Below are positions 25,316-34,254 of a stretch of DNA of 64,000 nt, piece by piece; positions within the stretch are counted from its first letter, which is position 1, and each line of letters starts with the position of its first letter. Source of the DNA: Rhizobium sp. AC27/96 (GTDB taxonomy: Bacteria > Pseudomonadota > Alphaproteobacteria > Rhizobiales > Rhizobiaceae). Location: contig NZ_LXKN01000018.1 in NCBI RefSeq assembly GCF_001692325.1, forward strand, positions 930,001 to 994,000, written 5' to 3'. The notes under the pieces are model-generated. The model made no database searches and was not told where the DNA came from. It saw nothing but the letters and a program-made list of their open reading frames with translations. The position numbers were made by a program, and so were the translations under genes.

Positions 25316-26367
25316 TGCATGCAAGGGACTTCACAGCGTCCGGCGTCGCCACACCACATCAGGATGCCGGTCAGTTGCTGGAGCAATTCTGCGGGCGTTT
25401 TGCCGAGCACGTCAAGGTCACGCGAAGCCCATCCGGAGCGCGCCTGGAGACCGTCATCGGCAGCGCCGACATCGCCATTTCCGACAATCGTCTCGACATC
25501 AAATTGCGTTGCCCGACAGCGGCGATGCTTTTCACCGTGCGCAGCATGGTGGCCGAGAACCTTTTCGAGCTCTCGGCTGGCAATGCGCTTGATCTGACCT
25601 GGGCCGATGGGCCACAACCATCCGTCATTCCAAACCTTCGCGAGATTACCGTCGTCAACGCCTATAACGTCACTCCGCATATGCGCCGTGTCGTGGTCGC
25701 GACCGATGACGTCAGGCATTTTTCCGAAGGCGGCATGCATGCCCGCCTCCTCATTCCGCCGAAAGGCCGCGAGCCGGTCTGGCCGCATACGGAGCCGGAC
25801 GGCCGCATCCATTGGCCGAAGGGCGATGATGCGCTGACCATTCGTGCCTATACGATCCGCAGCATCGACCTTGTTCGCAACCAGATGAACATCGATTTCG
25901 TCGTCCATGAAGGCGATGACGTCCCCGGCGCAACATGGGCGCTGACAACTCGGCCCGGCGACCGAGCTGCTCTCATCGGCCCCGGCGGCGGTGGCGTGCC
26001 TGCAGCCCGCAAGCTTATTCTCGCCGGTGACGAAACGGCCCTGCCCGCTATCGCCCGCATCGCAGCGTCTGTGCCCGCCGAAGCCAATCTGCGCATTTTC
26101 CTGGAGGTCGCCGACAGGCTCGAAGAGCAACCCTTGCCCTCAGCCGCTTCGATGAATGTCACCTGGCTCCATCGCAATGGTGCCGACGCGGGAACGACGG
26201 ATACGCTCGAACGCATCCTGAAAGAGATCGTGCCATCAGCCGATCCCGAAACTTTTGTCTGGGCTGCCTGCGAGCAGCAGCAAGCCCGCACCATCCGCTC
26301 CTTCATGAAAGGCGAGATGGCCAGAGATGCCGGCACCTTCAGCATTGCCGCCTATTGGCAGCGCTGA
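25312..26367 (+). CDS. DUF2218-SIP fusion, ferric-siderophore reductase
   Basis: 351 residues. Residues about 20-95 are a DUF2218 domain (RLETVIGSADIAISDNRLDIKL split by positions, then MLFTVRSMVAENLFEL). Residues about 105-350 are a siderophore-interacting flavoprotein domain with IRAYTIRS (flavin motif) and LILAGDETALPAIARIAA (NADPH side). It starts inside the fhuB stop (ATGA), so it is translationally coupled, and AAGGAG lies 9 nt upstream. Likely function: reductive release of iron in the cytoplasm. It is longer than, and distinct from, the SIP protein at 15756-16529. Confidence 0.88.
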   Translation: MMHARDFTASGVATPHQDAGQLLEQFCGRFAEHVKVTRSPSGARLETVIGSADIAISDNRLDIKLRCPTAAMLFTVRSMVAENLFELSAGNALDLTWADGPQPSVIPNLREITVVNAYNVTPHMRRVVVATDDVRHFSEGGMHARLLIPPKGREPVWPHTEPDGRIHWPKGDDALTIRAYTIRSIDLVRNQMNIDFVVHEGDDVPGATWALTTRPGDRAALIGPGGGGVPAARKLILAGDETALPAIARIAASVPAEANLRIFLEVADRLEEQPLPSAASMNVTWLHRNGADAGTTDTLERILKEIVPSADPETFVWAACEQQQARTIRSFMKGEMARDAGTFSIAAYWQR

Positions 26368-26403
26368 GGGGTGGTGCTTTTGAATAAGCTATTGGCATAA
26401 TAT

Positions 26404-26433
26404 TTAGGCAAATTCCTTTTCGCCTAATATTTT
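26404..26433 (+). terminator. AT-rich inverted repeat after the iron operon
   Basis: TTAGGC (26404-26409) pairs with GCCTAA (26422-26427), flanked by AT-rich near-complementary arms and followed by TATTTTA. It may end the iron operon; it also lies in the nasT promoter region. Confidence 0.4.
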
Positions 26434-26478
26434 AGCGCATGGCTTGCCCGTTTTGCTGCATTGCGTCATAAAGGCGCA

Positions 26479-27066
26479 ATGAGCCGTCTCGATCTGACCA
26501 TTCTTGTGATCGATGAGAACGCCATCCGCGCCTCGATCATCGAAGAGGGCCTGCGGGAGGCTGGGCACGAGCGCGTGACCGTCATCCATGAAGTCCATGG
26601 CGTGGCACGCACCATCGATACGCTGCGGCCGGACGTCATCATCATCGATCTCGAAAACCCCAACCGCGACATGATGGAGCATCTGTTCCAGCTGACGCGG
26701 ACTGTGGGGCGACCGATCGCCATGTTCGTCGACCGCTCCGACACAGCCTCGATCGAAGCCGCCGTCGAGGCCGGAGTCTCGGCCTATATCGTTGATGGAC
26801 TCAGGAAAGAGCGGGTGAAGCCAATCCTGGACATGGCTGTCAGCCGCTTCAACGCTTTCAGCCGACTGCAGCGGGAACTCGCGGATGCCAAATCGGCCCT
26901 TGAGGAGCGCAAGATCGTCGAGCGCGCCAAGGGCATTTTGATGAAGATGCGCGGCCTCTCGGAAGAAGAGGCCTTCGCCCTGCTGCGGCAAACGGCCATG
27001 AACGAAAAGAAGAAGATGTCCGACATCGCACAAAGCGTGGTGACGGCAGCGGGGTTACTGATGTGA
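26479..27066 (+). CDS. nasT: ANTAR-domain antiterminator NasT
   Basis: 195 residues: receiver-like domain (about 1-120, LTILVIDENAIRASIIEEGL) and C-terminal ANTAR RNA-binding domain (about 130-190, KIVERAKGILMKMRGLSEEEAFALLRQTAM). NasT binds hexaloop hairpins in nas leader RNA and prevents termination; NasS holds it inactive without nitrate or nitrite. ATG 26479 has AAAGG upstream; it is preferred to a start at 26461. The order nasT-nasS is that seen in Paracoccus. The matching RNA target is present at 28614-28743. Confidence 0.93.
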   Translation: MSRLDLTILVIDENAIRASIIEEGLREAGHERVTVIHEVHGVARTIDTLRPDVIIIDLENPNRDMMEHLFQLTRTVGRPIAMFVDRSDTASIEAAVEAGVSAYIVDGLRKERVKPILDMAVSRFNAFSRLQRELADAKSALEERKIVERAKGILMKMRGLSEEEAFALLRQTAMNEKKKMSDIAQSVVTAAGLLM

Positions 27067-27121
27067 CCGCCCCTCGCCCCATCTCGTCCGCCGCCCGCAA
27101 GGGGGAGACATCGGAGTGAAC

Positions 27122-28420
27122 ATGAGAGCACAAGCAGCCAATTCCACTGGGGATCGCGTGGCAGACGGCGGTAAGCTGGCCGCCCCTTTCCGCAGCAATG
27201 GCGAAGGCCCGCGCACGCTCCGTGCCGGCTTCATTCCACTGGTCGATGCTTCCGTGTTGATCGCTGCGGCCGAATTCGGCTTCGCACGCAAGGAAGGCAT
27301 CACGCTCGACCTCGTCAAGGACGTGTCCTGGGCCAATGTCCGCGACCGCCTCGCATTCCGGCAATTCGACATCGCCCATATGCTCTCGCCGATGCCGGTC
27401 GCCGCGATGCTGGGGCTGGGATCGAACCCTTCGCCGACCATCACGCCGTTCTCACTCGGTCGCGGCGGTAGCGCCATCACCCTGTCGACACGGTTGTTCG
27501 AACGCATGAGCAACGAGGCCGGCCTTTCCGACCACGCAAGTGCCCTGGAAAATTCAAAGGCCTTGGCCCAGGTCGTTGGAACAATGAAGGAGCGTGGCGA
27601 GCAGCCGCCGACGCTCGGCATGACCTATCCGTTCTCGTCGCATAATTACGAATTCCGCTATTGGCTGGCGGCTGGCGGCATCGATCCCGATCGGGACGTG
27701 AAGCTCGTCGTCGTACCGCCACCACTGACTTCAGACGCACTAGCGGCAGGCGCAATCGACGGCTTCTGCGTCGGCGCGCCCTGGAACATGGTCGCATCTT
27801 CCAGGGGTGTCGGGCGTATCGTCGCCGCCAAGCAGGATATCTGGCCGTCAGCACCGGAAAAGGTGATCGGCATGCGGCCCGAATGGGCCGAAAGCCATCC
27901 GGAGACCGTCTCGCGCCTGATCGTGGCGCTGGATGCGGCGGCACGCTGGTGCGACCGACCTGAAAACCATGATGCGCTTGCCGAAGCGCTGGCCGATCAG
28001 CGCTATATCGCAGCCCCCGTTGAAATCATCCGCCATGTGCTGGCGGGGGAATTCAACCTCGATGCCAAGGGTCACCGACGCGTCATCGACCGATATTTCA
28101 GCTTCCATGGCGGCTTTGCCAATTATCCGCGCCCGAGCCAGGCCCTTTGGATTCTCAGCCAGATGGTGCGCTGGGGCCAGACCGCTCTCTCCGAGCAGAA
28201 TATGAAGATGGCAGCCTCCGCCTACCGCTCCGATCTCTATCGGCTGGCGCTAGGAAACGAGGCATCACCAGGCGATGCCGATATCCGCATCGAAGGCGAC
28301 AAAGACGGCGATCGCTTCATGGACGGCCACATCTTCGACCCCAACAAGATGGCAGATTATGTTGCCGGCTTCGCAGTCCAGGCGAAGGCCGCTGGGTCAT
28401 CTTCCAACGACGAAATCTGA
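27122..28420 (+). CDS. nasS: Nitrate/nitrite sensor NasS (NrtA-like, cytoplasmic)
   Basis: 432 residues, a CmpA/NrtA-type nitrate-binding fold without any signal peptide, the feature that separates NasS from the transport protein NrtA. GFIPLVDASVLIAAAEFGFA, FRYWLAAGGIDPD-type and PWNMVASS segments parallel the NrtA at 28789. In the absence of nitrate NasS binds NasT and blocks antitermination. ATG 27122 follows GGAG by 5 nt; the GTG at 27116 overlaps that site and is less likely. It follows nasT by 55 bp. Confidence 0.9.
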   Translation: MRAQAANSTGDRVADGGKLAAPFRSNGEGPRTLRAGFIPLVDASVLIAAAEFGFARKEGITLDLVKDVSWANVRDRLAFRQFDIAHMLSPMPVAAMLGLGSNPSPTITPFSLGRGGSAITLSTRLFERMSNEAGLSDHASALENSKALAQVVGTMKERGEQPPTLGMTYPFSSHNYEFRYWLAAGGIDPDRDVKLVVVPPPLTSDALAAGAIDGFCVGAPWNMVASSRGVGRIVAAKQDIWPSAPEKVIGMRPEWAESHPETVSRLIVALDAAARWCDRPENHDALAEALADQRYIAAPVEIIRHVLAGEFNLDAKGHRRVIDRYFSFHGGFANYPRPSQALWILSQMVRWGQTALSEQNMKMAASAYRSDLYRLALGNEASPGDADIRIEGDKDGDRFMDGHIFDPNKMADYVAGFAVQAKAAGSSSNDEI

Positions 28421-28438
28421 CACCTGAATACGCTGCAT

Positions 28439-28526
28439 TGCACAAAATCGACGCAACGCGCAAAGCCCAGCACTGCTCATTCGCTCAAAATATTTGCAGC
28501 TGCCGCAACTGCGCACGCAATGAGCA
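28439..28526 (+). promoter_or_regulatory. Two NtrC-like enhancer dyads
   Basis: TGC-N11-GCA occurs at 28439-28455 and 28510-28526, the spacing of the NtrC consensus (TGCACC-N5-GGTGCA outer bases). They lie about 60-150 bp upstream of the sigma-54 promoter, where NtrC sites are expected. The inner bases match poorly, so binding strength is uncertain. Confidence 0.5.
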
Positions 28527-28586
28527 GACACGTGAAATTTCAAAATAACGAATACATTACAATGCAATAGCCTCTTCATCAAAAAC

Positions 28587-28602
28587 TGGCACGCTGATTG
28601 CT
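28587..28602 (+). promoter_or_regulatory. Sigma-54 promoter of the nitrate assimilation operon
   Basis: TGGCACG-CTGA-TTGCT fits the RpoN consensus TGGCACG-N4-TTGCW at every fixed base, with correct GG-GC spacing. The predicted start of transcription is about 28612-28614, exactly where the first leader hairpin begins. Confidence 0.88.
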
Positions 28603-28613
28603 TCTTTATATTC

Positions 28614-28680
28614 GCTTCGGTCAATGGCGATCGAAGCACGCAATGCGCGGAAAACGCGCTCGCAAAGACATCGACGTCGC
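28614..28680 (+). ncRNA. NasT-binding (ANTAR target) leader hairpins
   Basis: P1: GCTTCGGTC (28614-28622) pairs with GATCGAAGC (28629-28637) over 9 bp and encloses the hexaloop AATGGC, with A at loop position 1 and G at 4 as in known ANTAR targets. A GCGCG/CGCGC stem follows at 28645-28659. A second hexaloop candidate, ATCGAC (28670-28675, again A1 and G4), is closed by GAC/GTC and, past an AAA bulge, GC/GC. CCCGG (28692-28696) can pair with CCGGG (28713-28717) and would compete with the terminator. Confidence 0.75.
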
Positions 28681-28716
28681 AAGGTTCATGCCCCGGGGAC
28701 TCTCTTCCTGTTCCGG

Positions 28717-28743
28717 GCCGCATTGACCGAGCGGCGTTTTTTT
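28717..28743 (+). terminator. Conditional terminator of the nas leader
   Basis: GCCGC (28717-28721) pairs with GCGGC (28731-28735) followed by G and seven T's ending at 28743. It would stop transcription before nrtA unless NasT is bound upstream. Confidence 0.85.
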
Positions 28744-28788
28744 ATGTCCGAATTTCATCCGTCACGAGCAAAACAAGGGGAACTGCAA

Positions 28789-30087
28789 GTGAAGAAGATC
28801 CTGTCCGGTGGCGTTACCCGCCGAAACATTTTGAAGACATCTGCTGCCGCGGCCTTGATCAGCGCGGTGAAGACAGCCTTCCCCTCCGGCGCCTTTGCAG
28901 CGGCAGCCGGCCCCGAAGTAGCGGGGGTAAAGCTTGGCTACATCGCGCTGACCGATGCAGCTCCGCTGGTTATCGCCAAGGAAAAAGGGCTCTTCGAAAA
29001 GCACGGCCTTCCAGATGTCGATGTCGCCAAGCAGGCATCCTGGGGCGCAACCCGCGACAATCTCGTGCTGGGCGGCGCTGCGAATGGCATCGATGGCGCT
29101 CATATCCTCTCGCCTCTTCCCTACCTCATGCACACCGGCAAAGTGACCCAGAACAACCAGCCGGTGCCGATGGCGATCCTCGCTCGCCTCAACTACGACA
29201 GCCAGGGTATTTCGGTTGCCAAGGAATATGCCGACACCGGCGTCGAGCTGGACGCTTCCAAGCTGAAGGCTGTCTTCGACGCAAAACGCGCGGCCGGCAA
29301 GGAAATCAAGGCCGCCATGACCTTCCCCGGCGGCACGCATGATCTCTGGATTCGCTACTGGCTTGCGGCTGGTGGCATCGACCCTGACAAGGACGTCTCG
29401 ACCATCGTGGTACCGCCGCCGCAGATGGTTGCGAACATGAAGGTCGGCAACATGGACGTCTTCTGTGTCGGCGAACCCTGGAACGAGCAGCTCGTCAACC
29501 AGGGCATCGGCTTCACGGCCTGTACGACCGGCGAGATCTGGAAGGGCCATCCGGAAAAGGCGCTCGGCATGCGCGCCGACTGGATCGAGAAGAACCCCAA
29601 TGCCGCCAAGGCACTGCTGATGGCCGTCATGGAAGCCCAGCAATGGTGCGACAGTATGGAAAACAAGGAGGAAATGGCGACCATTCTCGGCAAGCGGCAA
29701 TGGTTCAACGTGCCGCCCAAGGATGTGCTCGGCCGCCTGAAGGGCGATATCAACTACGGCAACGGCCGTGTCGCCAAGGGCACCGATCTCTACATGAAAT
29801 TCTGGAAGGGCGGCGTTTCCTATCCCTATCAGAGCCATGACGCATGGTTCATCACCGAAAACATGCGCTGGGGCAAATTCGCTCCCAGCACCGACGTCAA
29901 GACCCTGGTCGGGCAGGTAAATCGTCAGGACATCTGGCGCGACGCCGCCAAGGACCTCGGCGTCGCCGCATCGGACATTCCCGCCTCGACTTCGCGCGGC
30001 AAGGAAACATTCTTCGACGGGAAGGTCTTCGACCCGGAAAACCCTTCCGCCTACCTCGAAAGCCTCTCGATCAAGGTGGCGTCGTGA
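28789..30087 (+). CDS. nrtA: Nitrate ABC transporter substrate-binding protein NrtA
   Basis: 432 residues from GTG 28789, chosen because AAGGGG lies 8 nt upstream and because it gives a clean twin-arginine signal (VTRRNILKTSAAAALISA). An in-frame ATG at 28744 falls directly on the terminator T-run and has no ribosome site. The mature protein is a CmpA/NrtA nitrate-binding fold (GVKLGYIALTDAAPLVIAKE, WIRYWLAAGGIDPDKDVST, FCVGEPWNEQLVNQGIG). It binds nitrate in the periplasm. Its stop codon overlaps the permease start (TGATG). Confidence 0.9.
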   Translation: MKKILSGGVTRRNILKTSAAAALISAVKTAFPSGAFAAAAGPEVAGVKLGYIALTDAAPLVIAKEKGLFEKHGLPDVDVAKQASWGATRDNLVLGGAANGIDGAHILSPLPYLMHTGKVTQNNQPVPMAILARLNYDSQGISVAKEYADTGVELDASKLKAVFDAKRAAGKEIKAAMTFPGGTHDLWIRYWLAAGGIDPDKDVSTIVVPPPQMVANMKVGNMDVFCVGEPWNEQLVNQGIGFTACTTGEIWKGHPEKALGMRADWIEKNPNAAKALLMAVMEAQQWCDSMENKEEMATILGKRQWFNVPPKDVLGRLKGDINYGNGRVAKGTDLYMKFWKGGVSYPYQSHDAWFITENMRWGKFAPSTDVKTLVGQVNRQDIWRDAAKDLGVAASDIPASTSRGKETFFDGKVFDPENPSAYLESLSIKVAS

Positions 30088-30980
30088 TGTCTGCACTCGC
30101 TCGCAAGCAAACACCCAACCCGGCAGCTCCAACTGTGCCCAAGAGCCAGGTTGTCACCCTCTCCGCTCGCCCTGTGCGCCGCATCGACATCCGTCAGATC
30201 GCTTTCGCGATCCTGCGGGCCGTGGTGCCGCCGCTGGTAGTTCTCATGATCATGCTCGGCGTCTGGCAATTGCTCTGTGAGCAGCCGGGCGCCAGCCTGC
30301 CGCCGCCCTCGGTGGTCTGGCAGGAGAGTTACGACCTCATCGTCAATCCGTTCTTCAATAACGGGCCACAGGATATCGGACTTGCCTGGCGTGTGCTCGT
30401 CTCGCTGCAGCGCGTCGCCTATGGTTTCGGCCTTGCCGCTGTCGCCGGCGTGCTGATCGGCGCACTCATCGGGCAATCCATCTGGGCGATGCGCGGGCTT
30501 GATCCGATCTTCCAGGTGCTGCGCACGGTGCCACCGCTCGCCTGGCTGCCGCTGTCGCTTGCCGCCTTCCAGAATTCCAACCCCTCGGCGATCTTCGTGA
30601 TCTTCATCACCTCGATCTGGCCCGTGATCATCAACACTGCGGTCGGCATACGCAACATTCCGCAGGATTATCGCAATGTCGCGAGAGTGCTGCGGCTGAA
30701 CCAGATCGAATTCTTCTTCCGCATCATGGTGCCTGCCGCCGCCCCTTACATCTTCACCGGCCTGCGCATCGGCGCCGGGCTCTCCTGGCTTGCGATCGTC
30801 GCCGCCGAAATGCTGACCGGCGGCGTCGGCATCGGCTTCTTCATCTGGGATGCGTGGAACTCGTCGCGCCTGCCCGACATCATCGTGGCGCTGGCCTACA
30901 TCGGCGTCACCGGCTTTGTCCTCGACCGCCTGGTCGCGGGGCTCGGCGCCATCGTCACCCGCGGCATGACCAGCAATTGA
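30087..30980 (+). CDS. nrtB: Nitrate ABC transporter permease NrtB
   Basis: 297 residues. After a cytoplasmic N terminus of about 40 residues there is a first membrane helix (VVPPLVVLMIMLGVWQLL) and the five-to-six-helix BPD-type permease core; NVARVLRLNQIEFFFRIMVPAAAPYIFTG contains the EAA-like coupling loop. The start overlaps the nrtA stop. It forms the membrane channel for nitrate. Confidence 0.92.
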   Translation: MSALARKQTPNPAAPTVPKSQVVTLSARPVRRIDIRQIAFAILRAVVPPLVVLMIMLGVWQLLCEQPGASLPPPSVVWQESYDLIVNPFFNNGPQDIGLAWRVLVSLQRVAYGFGLAAVAGVLIGALIGQSIWAMRGLDPIFQVLRTVPPLAWLPLSLAAFQNSNPSAIFVIFITSIWPVIINTAVGIRNIPQDYRNVARVLRLNQIEFFFRIMVPAAAPYIFTGLRIGAGLSWLAIVAAEMLTGGVGIGFFIWDAWNSSRLPDIIVALAYIGVTGFVLDRLVAGLGAIVTRGMTSN

Positions 30981-30990
30981 GGAGAACAGG

Positions 30991-31788
30991 ATGAGCGCTT
31001 ATCTGAAGCTCGATCATATCGACAAGCATTTCGATCGTGGCGGCCAGCGGGCCGAGGTGCTGAAAGGCATCGAACTCACCATCGACAAGGGCGAATTCGT
31101 CTCGATCATCGGCCATTCCGGCTGTGGCAAATCCACCCTGCTCAACCTCATTGCCGGCCTCACTCGGGTCTCCGCCGGCGCGGTGCTCCTGGAAAACCGC
31201 GAGGTCAATGAGCCGGGCCCCGAGCGTGCCGTGGTCTTCCAGAACCACAGCCTTCTGCCGTGGCTCACCGTCTACGAGAACGTCAATCTCGCCGTCTCGA
31301 AAGTGTTTCGCGGCAAGAAGACCAAGGCCGAGCGACATGAATGGGTGATGCGCAATCTCGATCTTGTGCAGATGGCGCATGCCAAGGACAAGCGCCCCTC
31401 GGAAATCTCCGGCGGCATGAAGCAGCGCGTCGGCATCGCCCGCGCGCTCGCCATGGAGCCGAAGATCCTGCTGCTCGACGAGCCCTTCGGCGCGCTTGAC
31501 GCGCTCACCCGCGCCCATCTGCAGGATGCCGTCATGGAGATCCATGCCCGCCTCGGCAGCACGATGGTCATGATCACCCATGACGTCGACGAGGCGGTGC
31601 TGCTCTCCGACCGCATCGTGATGATGACCAACGGGCCTGCCGCCCATATCGGCGACGTGCTTGAGGTACCGATCCCAAGGCCGCGCAGCCGCCTCGATCT
31701 CGCCTCCGACCGAACCTACCTCAAATGCCGCGAAGCCGTGCTGAAGTTCCTCTACGAACGCCACCGCTTCGTCGAAGCTGCGGAGTGA
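30991..31788 (+). CDS. Nitrate ABC transporter ATPase (single-domain, NrtD-like)
   Basis: 265 residues with Walker A GHSGCGKST, Q-loop VVFQNHSLLPW, signature ISGGMKQRVGIARAL and Walker B ILLLDEPFGALD, then MITHDVDEAV. It powers NrtAB. It lacks the NrtA-like C-terminal regulatory domain of cyanobacterial NrtC, so it corresponds to NrtD/NasD-type ATPases. AGGAG precedes ATG 30991. Confidence 0.92.
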   Translation: MSAYLKLDHIDKHFDRGGQRAEVLKGIELTIDKGEFVSIIGHSGCGKSTLLNLIAGLTRVSAGAVLLENREVNEPGPERAVVFQNHSLLPWLTVYENVNLAVSKVFRGKKTKAERHEWVMRNLDLVQMAHAKDKRPSEISGGMKQRVGIARALAMEPKILLLDEPFGALDALTRAHLQDAVMEIHARLGSTMVMITHDVDEAVLLSDRIVMMTNGPAAHIGDVLEVPIPRPRSRLDLASDRTYLKCREAVLKFLYERHRFVEAAE

Positions 31789-31793
31789 TCTCC

Positions 31794-34244
31794 ATGACCC
31801 AGAAACTCATCATCATCGGCAATGGCATGGCGCCCGGCCGCATGCTGGAGCACCTTCTCGAAAAGACACCCGACCTCTATCAAGTCACGATCTTCAACGC
31901 CGAGCCGCGCGTCAACTACGACCGCATCATGCTGTCGCCGGTCCTGTCAGGCGAAAAGAGCTATGAGGAAATCGTCATTCATGGCGACGGCTGGTACATC
32001 AAGAACAACATCACCCTCTACAAGGGCCACAAGATCGTCGCCATCGATCGCGCCGCCAAGACCGTAACCTCGGATCACGGCGTCACCGAGAGCTACGACA
32101 AGCTGGTCATCGCCACCGGCTCCGTTCCCTTCATCATCCCCGTTCCCGGTGCGAACCTGCCCGGCGTCCTGAGCTATCGCGATCTGGATGATGTCAACGC
32201 CATGTTGCTGGCGGCGCAATCGCGCGCCAAGGCTGTCGTCATCGGCGGCGGCCTGCTGGGCCTCGAGGCGGCGGCCGGCCTCAATCTGCGTGGCATGGAT
32301 GTCACCGTGCTGCACGTCAATGAGACCTTGCTCGAGCGTCAGCTCGACCCCGCCGCCGGCTATCTCCTGCAGAAGGCGATCGAAGAGCGCGGCATCAAGG
32401 TCATCACCAAGGCCAATACCAAGGCCATTGTCGGGAACGGCAAAGTCGAGGGTCTGGAACTCTCCGATGGCACGATCATACCGGCAACGCTGGTGGTCAT
32501 GGCCGTCGGTATCCGCCCAAGCGCCGGGCTCGCGAAGGAAGCCGGCCTTGCGGTCAATCGCGGTATCGTCGTCGATGCCGGTATGGGCACCTCTGACGGC
32601 GATATCCTTGCGCTGGGCGAATGCGCCGAAGTCGGCGGGCAGGTCTATGGCCTTGTCGCGCCGCTCTACGAGATGGCGCGCGTTGCAGCCGCGCGGCTTG
32701 CCGGCGATACATCCGCCAGCTTCGTGCATTCGGATACGCCAACCAAGTTGAAGGTCACGGGCATCGACCTGTTTTCGCTCGGCGACTTCGCCGATGGCGA
32801 CGACCGCGAGGAGATCGTCCTGCGCGATGCGGCAGCCGGCGTCTACAAGCGACTGATACTCAAGGACAACCGCATCATCGGCACCGTGCTTTACGGAGAA
32901 ACGGCCGACGGCGCCTGGTTCAACGACCTGAAGAAGAAGGCGACCGACATCTCCGAGATGCGCGAGACGCTGATCTTCGGTCAGGCCTATCAGGGAGGGT
33001 CACCGCTGGACCCTATGGCGGCCGTTGCAGCCTTGCCGGATGACGCGGAGATCTGCGGCTGCAACGGCGTCTGCAAGGGCAAAATCACCTCGACCATATC
33101 AGCTAAGGGCCTGACTTCGCTCGATGATGTCAGAGCCCATACCAAGGCCTCCGCCTCCTGTGGCTCCTGCACTGGTCTCGTCGAGCAACTGATGTCGATC
33201 ACGCTTGGTGATGCCTATAATCCAAAGGCCGTGCAGCCGATGTGCACCTGCACCGAGCTTGGCCATGACGACGTGCGCCGCCTGATCAAGGCCAAGAAGC
33301 TGAAGACCATACCGGCCGTTATGCAGGAGCTGGAATGGAAGACCTCCTGCGGCTGCGCCAAGTGCCGGCCAGCATTGAACTACTATCTGGTCTGCGACTG
33401 GCCGGACGAGTATGCCGACGACTACCAGTCGCGCTTCATCAATGAGCGCGTCCACGCCAATATCCAGAAAGACGGCACTTATTCAGTGGTGCCGCGCATG
33501 TGGGGCGGCGTCACCAATTCCGGTGAACTGCGCGCCATCGCCGATGTCGTCGACAAGTTCGAGATCCCGATGGTGAAGGTGACCGGCGGCCAGCGCATCG
33601 ATCTGCTTGGCATTCACAAGGAAGACTTGCCGGCCGTCTGGGCCGATCTCGGCAAGGCCGGCTTCATATCGGGCCAGGCCTATGCCAAGGGCCTGCGCAC
33701 GGTGAAGACCTGCGTCGGTTCCGACTGGTGCCGTTTCGGCACGCAGGATTCCACCGGTCTCGGCATCCGCATCGAGAAATTCATGTGGGGCTCCTGGACA
33801 CCGGCAAAGCTCAAGCTGGCGGTATCGGGGTGTCCGAGAAACTGCGCCGAAGCAACCTGCAAGGACATTGGCGTCATCTGCGTCGACAGCGGCTTCGAGA
33901 TCCATTTCGCCGGTGCTGCCGGCCTCGACATCAAGGGCACGGAAGTGCTCGGCCTCGTCAGGACCGAGGACGAGGCACTGGAGCATATCGTGGCGTTGAC
34001 GCAGATGTATCGCGAACAGGGCCGTTATCTCGAGCGCATCTACAAATGGGCCAAGCGCATCGGCCTTGACGAGATCCGCCGCCAGATCATGACAGACCGG
34101 GAGAAGCGTGAAGCCTATTACCAACGCTTCGTCTTCAGCCAGAAATTCGCGCAGGTCGATCCCTGGTCCGAGCGTGTCTCCGGCAAGGACAAGCACGAAT
34201 TCCGGCCGATGGCGACAGTCGGCTTCCATCAGGCGGCCGAGTGA
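31794..34244 (+). CDS. nirB: Assimilatory nitrite reductase large subunit NirB
   Basis: 816 residues: FAD/NAD domain (LIIIGNGMAPGRMLEHL; IGGGLLGLEAAAGLNLRG), BFD-type [2Fe-2S] region (CGCNGVCKGKI, CGSCTGLVEQLM, then CTCTELGHDDV with CGCAKCRPALNYYL), and a C-terminal siroheme/[4Fe-4S] domain (TCVGSDWCRFG; SGCPRNCAEATCKD). It reduces nitrite to ammonium with NAD(P)H in the cytoplasm. ATG 31794 begins MTQKLIIIGNG; 5 bp separate it from the ATPase gene. Confidence 0.95.
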   Translation: MTQKLIIIGNGMAPGRMLEHLLEKTPDLYQVTIFNAEPRVNYDRIMLSPVLSGEKSYEEIVIHGDGWYIKNNITLYKGHKIVAIDRAAKTVTSDHGVTESYDKLVIATGSVPFIIPVPGANLPGVLSYRDLDDVNAMLLAAQSRAKAVVIGGGLLGLEAAAGLNLRGMDVTVLHVNETLLERQLDPAAGYLLQKAIEERGIKVITKANTKAIVGNGKVEGLELSDGTIIPATLVVMAVGIRPSAGLAKEAGLAVNRGIVVDAGMGTSDGDILALGECAEVGGQVYGLVAPLYEMARVAAARLAGDTSASFVHSDTPTKLKVTGIDLFSLGDFADGDDREEIVLRDAAAGVYKRLILKDNRIIGTVLYGETADGAWFNDLKKKATDISEMRETLIFGQAYQGGSPLDPMAAVAALPDDAEICGCNGVCKGKITSTISAKGLTSLDDVRAHTKASASCGSCTGLVEQLMSITLGDAYNPKAVQPMCTCTELGHDDVRRLIKAKKLKTIPAVMQELEWKTSCGCAKCRPALNYYLVCDWPDEYADDYQSRFINERVHANIQKDGTYSVVPRMWGGVTNSGELRAIADVVDKFEIPMVKVTGGQRIDLLGIHKEDLPAVWADLGKAGFISGQAYAKGLRTVKTCVGSDWCRFGTQDSTGLGIRIEKFMWGSWTPAKLKLAVSGCPRNCAEATCKDIGVICVDSGFEIHFAGAAGLDIKGTEVLGLVRTEDEALEHIVALTQMYREQGRYLERIYKWAKRIGLDEIRRQIMTDREKREAYYQRFVFSQKFAQVDPWSERVSGKDKHEFRPMATVGFHQAAE

Positions 34245-34254
34245 GGAGATGGAC

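Noticed and set aside
26404..26433. AT-rich inverted repeat considered as an iron-responsive box
   Set aside because: It does not contain TGA-N9-TCA; terminator or regulatory use is as likely.
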